7,898 nucleotides of DNA from Clostridia bacterium. GTDB lineage: Bacteria; Bacillota; Clostridia; Oscillospirales; Acutalibacteraceae. Shown one piece after another: positions 1-6,900 of this stretch. The translations under genes and the position numbers were made by a program. A model generated the notes under the pieces. The model was not told the DNA's origin. It was given only the letters and a program-made list of their open reading frames with translations, and did not search any database. Positions within the stretch are counted from its first letter, which is position 1, and each line of letters starts with the position of its first letter. The stretch covers positions 1-7,898 of the forward strand of contig JAILDS010000262.1 of the NCBI GenBank assembly GCA_024689165.1. The letters run 5' to 3'.

Positions 1-1818
1 TCGGACGCGCCGGTCCCGACCATGAACAGTGAACTTGAGCCGAAAAAAGACGAAGCCGCCGCGGCGGAGCTTCTGAAGCGCTACGAGCTTTTCAGACTTT
101 ACGACAGGGTCTTCGCAGGCCGCGTTCCCGAGCCTTCGGCAGCGGCGGCGCCGGTGGACGAGGTCGAGATAGTCTCCGGGGCGCCGGAGACGCTCGAAGA
201 GCTCAAAGAGCTTGTCTTCGTTTACGACGACGGCGGGTTTTACGTCCTGTCCGGCGGTAAGATTCACGTATATTACAACTCGCTTTTCTCCGTTTCGCAG
301 GCTCGCTCCGCGCTTGAGGACCCGGGCGTTAAAAAGACGGTCCTTGACTTCAAAGCCCTCTGGGGTGACGCCGCGCTGCACGGAGTCACGCCCGCGGGGG
401 ATATTTTCGACGTCAGGCTCGCTTGCTACGTCGCCGACCCGTTTTTGAAAAAGCTCGACGCGAACAGCCTTTCCGCGCTGTGCCGCGTGCCGGTCCCGTC
501 TCTTCGGTCCGACTTTGCCCCGACGGATAATCCTTTGTTTCCTCTGCTGGCGCTTCTCCCGGCGGCGGAGAAATATCTGACAGCCGAGCTTGAAAAGAAC
601 GACCAGACGTATCTGCTCAAAAACATCGAAACGCCGCTTGCCCGCGTCCTTGCGGAAATGGAGGAACGGGGCTTTGCCGTCGATTCGGAAGGTATCGCGG
701 CGTACGGTGATGAGCTCGATGCGAAAGCAGAGAGCCTCAGGCGAGAGATCGTAGAGCTCGCGGGCGAGGATTTCAACGTCAATTCCCCGAAGCAGCTCGG
801 CGACATCCTTTTCGGAAAACTGGGTCTCAAGGGCGGGAAAAAGACGAAAACTGGCTACTCGACAAACGCAGACATACTCGAAAAGCTCGCCCCGGAAAAC
901 CCGATCGTCGGCGCCGTGCTCGATTACAGGACATTCGCAAAGCTCAAAAGCACCTACTGCGACGGGCTGCTCAAATGCGTCGGCGCGGACGGACGCATAC
1001 GCACCACGTTCAATCAGACCGAGACGCGCACCGGGAGGCTTTCGAGCAGCGAGCCGAATCTTCAGAACATCCCGGTCAGGACTGCCGAGGGCGCGAGGTT
1101 CCGAAAGTATTTCATCGCGCCGGAGGGCAGCCTGCTCGTGGACGCCGACTATTCTCAGATAGAGCTCAGAGTGCTTGCCCACATCGCAGATGATAAAAAC
1201 ATGATCGCGGCTTTTACCGGCGGGACAGACATACACACTCAGACAGCGTCGCAGATATTCGGCGTGCCGGTCGAGCTTGTCAATCCTCAGATGAGGCGGA
1301 GGGCAAAAGCCGTCAATTTCGGCATCGTTTACGGCATCGGCCCGTTTTCGCTGGCAAACGACATACACACATCTGTATATGAGGCGAAGCGGTACATAGA
1401 CGCCTATCTTGCCCACTACGACGGCGTTGCGGCGTATATGGACGCCTGCGTGTCCGACGCGAGGGCGAACGGCTACGTCGAGACCCTGTTCCACCGCAGA
1501 AGACGGCTGCCGGAGCTGAACGACTCCAAGGCGAGCGTAAGGGCTTTCGGCGAAAGGGTCGCGAGGAACACGCCGATACAGGGCACTGCGGCGGATATAA
1601 TCAAGCTTGCGATGATCCGAGTCGAGGACCGGCTGAAGGGAATGGATGCGAGGCTGATCATCCAGGTGCACGACGAGCTTATCGTCGAGTGCCCCGGGGA
1701 CGAAGCGGAAGAAGTAGCCGCTATCCTGAAAGAAGAGATGGAAAACGTCGTTGACCTCAAAGTGCCTTTGACCGTTGAAGCGCATATCGGGCGCACTTGG
1801 TATGACGCAAAAGGGTGA
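1..1818 (+). CDS. polA: DNA polymerase I, C-terminal part (5' end outside window)
   Basis: This is the Klenow-like part of DNA polymerase I, which fills gaps in repair and removes Okazaki primers. The frame is open from base 1. The first ATG (22) lies in what looks like the linker after the 5' nuclease domain, so the gene very probably begins upstream. About 190 residues form a 3'-5' exonuclease-like fold, followed by the polymerase domain. Motif A (DYSQIELR) has its Asp codon at 1147. Motif B (K-x3-NFGIVYG) has Lys at 1306 and Tyr at 1330. Motif C (HDE) is at 1669-1677. All key polymerase residues are present. In the exonuclease domain the DxE of motif I appears as VYDDGG and the motif III Tyr/Asp pair is not recognisable, so proofreading is probably lost, as in many Firmicute PolA proteins. 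The stop codon lies inside the downstream acetyltransferase gene. Confidence 0.96.
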   Translation, partial: SDAPVPTMNSELEPKKDEAAAAELLKRYELFRLYDRVFAGRVPEPSAAAAPVDEVEIVSGAPETLEELKELVFVYDDGGFYVLSGGKIHVYYNSLFSVSQARSALEDPGVKKTVLDFKALWGDAALHGVTPAGDIFDVRLACYVADPFLKKLDANSLSALCRVPVPSLRSDFAPTDNPLFPLLALLPAAEKYLTAELEKNDQTYLLKNIETPLARVLAEMEERGFAVDSEGIAAYGDELDAKAESLRREIVELAGEDFNVNSPKQLGDILFGKLGLKGGKKTKTGYSTNADILEKLAPENPIVGAVLDYRTFAKLKSTYCDGLLKCVGADGRIRTTFNQTETRTGRLSSSEPNLQNIPVRTAEGARFRKYFIAPEGSLLVDADYSQIELRVLAHIADDKNMIAAFTGGTDIHTQTASQIFGVPVELVNPQMRRRAKAVNFGIVYGIGPFSLANDIHTSVYEAKRYIDAYLAHYDGVAAYMDACVSDARANGYVETLFHRRRRLPELNDSKASVRAFGERVARNTPIQGTAADIIKLAMIRVEDRLKGMDARLIIQVHDELIVECPGDEAEEVAAILKEEMENVVDLKVPLTVEAHIGRTWYDAKG

Positions 1819-2308
1819 CGGGACTTCCCGGTCTGCCGGAACGCCTGACTTCGATATCTTTACCGCCGACGCGTCCGACGCCGCCGTGTTTTACGGGATA
1901 GAGCTGGAATGCTTCGACGAGCCGTGGACGCTTTCGGATTTCGAAGGGGAGCTGTCGTTCGATCATACACTCGCCTTCAAGGCCTGCGAGGGAGACTGCT
2001 GCGTCGGCTTCATCATAGCGTCTTTGTTTGAATGCGAGCTGTATATCGGGGACCTTGCCGTGAGACCGGCTTACCGCCGCGCGGGTATAGCCGGAAGGCT
2101 CATGAGAACGCTATTCGACCGGGCGGGGAAGATCGAAGCCGCTTATCTTGAGGTTGAGGACGGCAACGACGCCGCAATCGGCCTTTACGAGAAGTTCGGT
2201 TTCAGAAAAGCCGGATTCAGCAGGAACTACTACGAGCATCACAGACCCGACGGGACGAAGTACACCGTCGGGGCTTGGAGGATGGTTTATGAAAATACTC
2301 GCGATTGA
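1802..2308 (+). CDS. rimI: GNAT N-acetyltransferase, RimI-like (ribosomal protein S18 N-acetyltransferase family)
   Basis: This is a GNAT-fold acetyltransferase of 168 residues. RimI proteins acetylate the N-terminal alanine of ribosomal protein S18 using acetyl-CoA. The acetyl-CoA loop is visible as VRPAYRRAGIAGRL (the R-x-x-G-x-G/A type), followed by the family signature YLEVEDGNDAAIGLYEKFGF and a late RNYY. ATG 1802 is chosen because it is the only in-frame ATG near the expected N-terminus. It overlaps the end of polA by 17 nt and has no clear Shine-Dalgarno, so translation is probably coupled to polA. A TTG at 1775 would add nine residues and is less likely. About 18 residues precede the usual RimI start, a little longer than the E. 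coli protein of about 148. Its place directly before tsaD supports the RimI call. The actual substrate is inferred from family and context. Confidence 0.85.
   Translation: MTQKGDGTSRSAGTPDFDIFTADASDAAVFYGIELECFDEPWTLSDFEGELSFDHTLAFKACEGDCCVGFIIASLFECELYIGDLAVRPAYRRAGIAGRLMRTLFDRAGKIEAAYLEVEDGNDAAIGLYEKFGFRKAGFSRNYYEHHRPDGTKYTVGAWRMVYENTRD
2277..2281 (+). promoter_or_regulatory. Ribosome binding site of tsaD
   Basis: A perfect GGAGG ends 7 nt before ATG 2289 and lies inside the rimI coding region. It fixes the tsaD start and excludes the longer in-frame extension that opens at 2148. Confidence 0.85.
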
Positions 2309-3305
2309 GTCGTCCTGCGACGACACTTCCGCCGCCGTCGTCGAGGACGGCAGATGGGTCCTGTCGAACGTGGTTGCGTCGCAGGTGGAGGAGCACGTGC
2401 TCTACGGCGGCGTCGTGCCGGAGATAGCCTCAAGAAGGCATACGGAAGCGATCTGCGCGGTCGTGAAAAAAGCTCTCGACGACGCCTCGGTCGGGGTGTC
2501 CGATTGCGGCGCCGTAGCCGTCACAGCCGCGCCGGGGCTGATCGGCTCGCTTCTCGTCGGCGTGAATTTCGCAAAAGGGCTCGCTTTTTCGGCGCGCAAG
2601 CCGCTCATACCCGTCCACCATCTGAGAGGCCATATCGCCGCCAACTATCTGACGCACACCCAGCTCGAGCCGCCGTTTATGGCGCTCGTCGTTTCGGGCG
2701 GCCATACGGCCATCGTCGACGTCGCGGGTTATACCGATCTAAGGCTTCTGGGCACGACGCTTGACGACGCCGCTGGTGAGTCGCTGGACAAGGCGGCGAG
2801 GACGCTCGGCTTCGACTATCCCGGCGGGGCGAATATGGACAGATACTGCGCGCACGGCGACGCAGACTTCTTCAGATTCCCGCACCCGAGGATCGACGGG
2901 CTGGATATGAGCTTTTCCGGCCTGAAGACCAAGATGATAAACCTCGTCCATAACATTAAGCAGCAGGGGGGAGAGATCAACGCCGCCGACCTCGGGGCTT
3001 CGTACATGCTCGATGTTGCCCGGATCCTGTGCGACAAGGTGATGCTTGCCGCCTCGACGTATCGCCCGCGGGCGTTGGCCGTCGCAGGGGGCGTCGCGGC
3101 AAACTCCGTTCTTCGCCGCGAGCTTGACAGAAGGTGCCGTGAAGCCGGGCTGAAGCTGTATTTCCCCGATCTCTCTTACTGCGGGGACAACGCCGCCATG
3201 ATAGGGGCGCAGGCGTATTACGAAGAGTCTCTTACCGGAGACGAAGCTCTGGTTCTCAATGCGCGGGCCACTATGGAGCTTTCGGAAAGCTTTAAAGAAA
3301 ATTAA
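2289..3305 (+). CDS. tsaD: tRNA N6-adenosine threonylcarbamoyltransferase TsaD
   Basis: TsaD (Kae1/Gcp/YgjD family) is the catalytic subunit that transfers threonylcarbamoyl from TC-AMP to A37 of ANN-reading tRNAs, forming t6A. It acts in the cytoplasm with TsaB and TsaE. At 338 residues it is full length (E. coli is 337). Visible family features are the N-terminal ILAIESSCDDT strand and loop, the metal-binding pair H111 and H115 in HHLRGH, SGGHT (136-140), DDAAGESLDKAAR (159-171), GGVAANS (267-273) and D300 in YCGDNAAMIG, the third metal ligand. Nothing is missing. The start is set by a GGAGG 7 nt upstream. The gene overlaps rimI by 20 nt, so the two are likely translated together. A terminator follows within 10 nt of the stop. 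Confidence 0.97.
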   Translation: MKILAIESSCDDTSAAVVEDGRWVLSNVVASQVEEHVLYGGVVPEIASRRHTEAICAVVKKALDDASVGVSDCGAVAVTAAPGLIGSLLVGVNFAKGLAFSARKPLIPVHHLRGHIAANYLTHTQLEPPFMALVVSGGHTAIVDVAGYTDLRLLGTTLDDAAGESLDKAARTLGFDYPGGANMDRYCAHGDADFFRFPHPRIDGLDMSFSGLKTKMINLVHNIKQQGGEINAADLGASYMLDVARILCDKVMLAASTYRPRALAVAGGVAANSVLRRELDRRCREAGLKLYFPDLSYCGDNAAMIGAQAYYEESLTGDEALVLNARATMELSESFKEN

Positions 3306-3312
3306 TAATTTA

Positions 3313-3344
3313 GGCGTTCGCAAGCTTGCAACGCCTTTTTATTT
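3313..3344 (+). terminator. Rho-independent terminator after tsaD
   Basis: The arms GGCGTT (3313-3318) and AACGCC (3330-3335) pair perfectly. An inner GCA/TGC pair closes an AGCT loop, with one bulged C at 3319. The run TTTTTATTT follows directly. It begins 8 nt after the tsaD stop, so it ends the polA-rimI-tsaD unit. Confidence 0.88.
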
Positions 3345-3354
3345 GTGATAGAAT
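3326..3354 (+). promoter_or_regulatory. Sigma-A-type promoter for the hydrolase/surface-protein unit
   Basis: The -35 box is TTGCAA (3326-3331, 4 of 6 consensus) and the -10 box is TAGAAT (3349-3354, 5 of 6), with an ideal 17-nt spacer. A TGA directly before the -10 supplies the extended -10 TGn element. Transcription would start near 3361, leaving a leader of about 14 nt before ATG 3375. The -35 box overlaps the 3' arm of the preceding terminator hairpin. The call rests on sequence match only. Confidence 0.6.
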
Positions 3355-3364
3355 CGAATACGGC

Positions 3365-3370
3365 AGGTGG
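3365..3370 (+). promoter_or_regulatory. Ribosome binding site of the MBL-fold hydrolase
   Basis: AGGTGG ends 4 nt before ATG 3375. It favours this ATG over an upstream in-frame GTG at 3345, which falls in the promoter spacer and would be upstream of the predicted transcript start. Confidence 0.6.
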
Positions 3371-3374
3371 TTGT

Positions 3375-3986
3375 ATGTCAGAAGCACGAACCGATATCTC
3401 AATCTATTATCAGGGTCACGGGAGCCTCAGGTTTTCTTTCGGCGATACCGTGATCTACGTCGACCCGTACGCCGGCGGCGGCTATGACGTCCCCGCCGAC
3501 GCTGTTCTCGTGACTCACGAGCACTTTGACCATAATGCGGTCGATCTCCCGGCAAAAAAGCCGGGCTGCCGGGTCATCCGCTCCGCGGACGCTCTCGCAG
3601 GCGGCGTATACAACAGCTTTTCCGTCGGGGACGTCGGGATTCTCAGCGTGCCCGCCTGCAACAGGAACCACCCGATAAACGAATGCGTGGGCTACGTTCT
3701 GAGCTTCGGCGGAAAAAAGATCTACTGCGCCGGAGATACTTCGTATACTGACTTTATGTCGGACGGGCTCCCGGGCATGTCTCTGGACGTCGCGCTCCTG
3801 CCTACGGACGGCGTTTACAATATGGACGTTTCAGAGGCCGCCCGCTGCGCCGGGATCATCGGCGCGAAGGTCAGCATACCCATCCACACCAAACCGGGTT
3901 CGTTATACGATGAAGCCTATGCCGCGCGGTTCGACGCGCCCGGCGCGTTTTATCTCAAACCCGGTGAAACTTACCGTTTGAAATGA
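3375..3986 (+). CDS. Metallo-beta-lactamase-fold metal-dependent hydrolase (COG2220 / UlaG-like)
   Basis: This is a 203-residue MBL-fold hydrolase with no signal peptide, so it is expected in the cytoplasm. The dinuclear metal site looks complete: H48, H50, D52 and H53 in THEHFDH, H99 in CNRNHP, D121 in AGDTSY and H171 in IPIHTKP. An early GHGSLRF strand and VDPYAGG match the short UlaG/YtkL-like branch (COG2220). Known or proposed substrates there vary widely (lactones, phosphodiesters, unknown), so none is assigned. It is the first gene after the intergenic promoter. The exported repeat protein begins 11 nt after its stop, so the two are probably cotranscribed. Whether they are functionally linked cannot be told from sequence. 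The superfamily is secure; the function is open. Confidence 0.9.
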   Translation: MSEARTDISIYYQGHGSLRFSFGDTVIYVDPYAGGGYDVPADAVLVTHEHFDHNAVDLPAKKPGCRVIRSADALAGGVYNSFSVGDVGILSVPACNRNHPINECVGYVLSFGGKKIYCAGDTSYTDFMSDGLPGMSLDVALLPTDGVYNMDVSEAARCAGIIGAKVSIPIHTKPGSLYDEAYAARFDAPGAFYLKPGETYRLK

Positions 3987-3991
3987 AGGAG
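3986..3991 (+). promoter_or_regulatory. Ribosome binding site of the dockerin repeat protein
   Basis: AAGGAG lies 6 nt before ATG 3998 and decides that start. An upstream in-frame ATG at 3983 overlaps the hydrolase stop codon (ATGA) but has no Shine-Dalgarno of its own. Confidence 0.75.
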
Positions 3992-3997
3992 ACGGTC

Positions 3998-6900
3998 ATG
4001 AACAGATCTTTTTTATCGAAGAAAACCCTCAAAGCGTGTTTTGCTCTATTCATAACCGTTTTGATGACGGCCGCGGTCGCGGTTTTCGCCTTTTCCGAGG
4101 GCGACCCCGCGGTAACGCTTGAAAAAAGGCTGGCAAAGCCCTGCGCCGTCGCGTACGACGTCCGGGTTGCAAGCGACGACGACGTTTATTCGGCGACCTT
4201 TACCATGCCGTATAATACGAACATGTTCGCCGAGCCGGTATTTACCACCGCATTCACGTCGTCGGAAAGCAATCAGATAGGATTTCTGACGAACGCTTCC
4301 GGCGGTAATTTCACCGTGAGCATTTATTCGACCGCGCAGAGCTTCAATGAGCTTGCGGGCGGGGACTCGTTCATCCTCGGCACCGTAACCCTTACGAACA
4401 AAAGCATATCAGGGTCCGTTTCCTATACCCCTTCGCTGACCAAAGTCCATCTCGAGCTTGACGGCGAGAACTTCGACGGCTCTGTCGCCGCCGATTCCGC
4501 AGATGCCGTCAACACTTCCACGCTGGCGTCGCTCCATACCTGGGGCTCTTACAGCGTTACAAAAGCTCCGTCGACGTCCGCCGCGGGGACTATTACCAGA
4601 ACATGCAAGAAGAATTCTTCACATACACAAACGGTCACCGTTTCCAAGCTGAATACGACCGATTACACGACCAAGACGACCGCGCCGACCTGTACCGCAG
4701 CCGGTTACACTACTTACACGTGGAAGAAGAACTCGACCTACGGCGTCAGCGTTGTCGTCAAAGTTACCGGTGCAGACGCAACGGGACACACCTGGAAGTA
4801 TAAGATCAACTCCAATCCCACTTGGATCAAAAAGGGCTCGGTCACTTTTTCCTGCACAAAATGCAGCGCCACGCATACGATGGATCTTCCCCTTTCGAGT
4901 TCGACGAGATATAAAAAATCCACCCAGGCGGCTACCTGCACCACGCCGAAGTATAACGTCTATACGATCAGCCTGACGTTCACAAAGGACGGCAGGAGCT
5001 ATACCCAGAACGCCGCGTACAAGATCAGCGACGGCAGCGCGCTCGGCCATTCCTGGGGAGCGTGGAAGTCAGACGGAAGCACGACGCATACGAGGACCTG
5101 CACGAGGGACGCGTCGCATAAAGAGACTCAGAACCACTCCTACACCTCGGCTGTGACGACCCAGGCTACCTGCGTAGCCAAGGGCGTCAGGACCTATACC
5201 TGTTCCGCCTGCAGCCGCAATTATACCGAAGATATCGCGATCAACCCCTCCAACCATACCGGCAGGACCGAGCTCAGGGACGCGGCCGCGGCGACCTGCA
5301 CGACCCCGGGATATTCCGGCGACACGTACTGCGCCGACTGTGATAAGCTGATCTCGTCCGGCAGCGTTATTGCCGCTCTCGGGCATGATTACGATTACGA
5401 AAACGCCGTTTTCAACTGGTCCGGATATACCTGCGCTACAGCCGTGGTTTCCTGCAAGGTCAGCGATTCGCATGAAAAAAAGACCGTGGACGTCACGGTG
5501 ACCTCCGCTGTCACGACAGCCCCGGGCTGCACGACGAAAGGCGTTCGCACCTATACGGCGGCGTTCACCGTGGACGGCAAGCAGTATACGTCTGCGAAAA
5601 CGCAGTCCGTCGCCGCGACCGGCCACAGCTGGAGTGCGTACTCGATAACAAAAGACCCGAGCGCGTCCGAAGAGGGCGTTCTTACGAGGACCTGCGCGAA
5701 CGATTCCTCGCATACGCAGACCGTTAAGGTCCCGAAGCTCAATTCCGACGATTATACCGTGACTTCGACGGCTGCATCCTGCGCCTCGGACGGATACAAG
5801 ACCTACACCTGGAATGAAAACGAGACTTACGGCGTAAGCGTCGTCGTCAAGGTAACGGAAGCCGCCGCGACAGGGCACACCTGGACATACAACGTCACAA
5901 AACAGCCTTATTCCGAGAAAGGCTTCCTTGGTATCGGCACCAACTATTACGAGGGTTCCGTGACCTTCACCTGCAGCGTCTGCGGCGCTACGGTCAACGC
6001 TTCGATGCCCACAAGCAACTCGGGCAGCTATACCGAGACGACGCAGGAGCCGACATGTACCGAGAAGGGCTATAGGGTCTATACCACGAACATAAGCTTC
6101 AGCAAGGACGGCAAAAACTATACGCAGAAAGTGTCCTACAAGGTCGAGAACGCTTCCGCCCTCGGTCATTCCTGGGGCGCGTGGGTCTCCGACGGAGAAG
6201 CTTCGCATACAAGGACCTGCACGCGCGACGATTCGCATACACAGACGGAAGAGCATACCTTTGATTCGGGTGTCGTGACGACCGCCGCCACCTGCGTCGC
6301 AAGGGGAGTAAAGACGTATACCTGTACCGGCTGCGCTTATTCCTATACCGAAAAGATCGCGAAGGATCCTTCCGCCCATACGGGCAATACCGAGGTCAGG
6401 GACGCCGTCGAGGCGACCTGTACCGCTGAAGGATATTCCGGCGACACGTACTGTGTTGACTGCGGAGTCATGATCTCCGAAGGTGCTGCGATCCCGAAGC
6501 TTGATCACACATGGGACGATGGTTCCGTTACGGCTCCGGCGACCTGCGTCGCGGAAGGCGAAAAGACCTATACCTGCACTGTCTGCGGCGAGACTAAGAC
6601 CGAGGCGATCCCGGTCGACGCTGACAACCATTCTTGGGATAAAGGAACGGTCACGACAGCCGCGACCTGCGTCGCGGAAGGCGAGAAGACCTATACATGC
6701 TCTGCCTGCGGCGCGACCAAGACTGAGCCAGTCCCTGTCAACCCGGACAATCACGCCTGGGACGCCGGAGCTGTCACGACAGCCGCCACCTGTGTCGAAG
6801 AGGGCGAGAGGACCTATAACTGCATCGCCTGCGGCGCGACCTCCACGGAGCCCGTTGCCGTCGACCCGGACAATCATACCGGCAATACCGAGGTCAGGGA

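Noticed and set aside
22..24. ATG 22 as the true start of a Klenow-only polymerase
   Set aside because: The frame continues to the left edge without a stop and no ribosome binding site is visible before ATG 22, so truncation by the window is the simpler reading.
2148..2288. A 47-codon N-terminal extension of tsaD
   Set aside because: It overlaps rimI heavily and lacks the family N-terminus; the GGAGG at 2277-2281 and the conserved KILAIESSCDDT start point to ATG 2289.
2739..3323. A 194-codon minus-strand frame opposite tsaD
   Set aside because: TsaD is unambiguous on the + strand across the same bases, and the antisense translation has no family features.
3319..3329. The palindrome GCAAGCTTGC as an operator site
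   Set aside because: It is explained as the inner stem and loop of the tsaD terminator; nothing independent supports regulator binding.
3983..3997. An alternative start five codons upstream for the dockerin protein
   Set aside because: It overlaps the hydrolase stop as ATGA but lacks a Shine-Dalgarno, while AAGGAG is placed correctly for ATG 3998, which also gives a normal signal peptide.
6506..6874. Regular spaced repeats as a CRISPR array
   Set aside because: The units are 123 bp, in frame, contiguous and protein-coding, with no unique spacers between short identical repeats.
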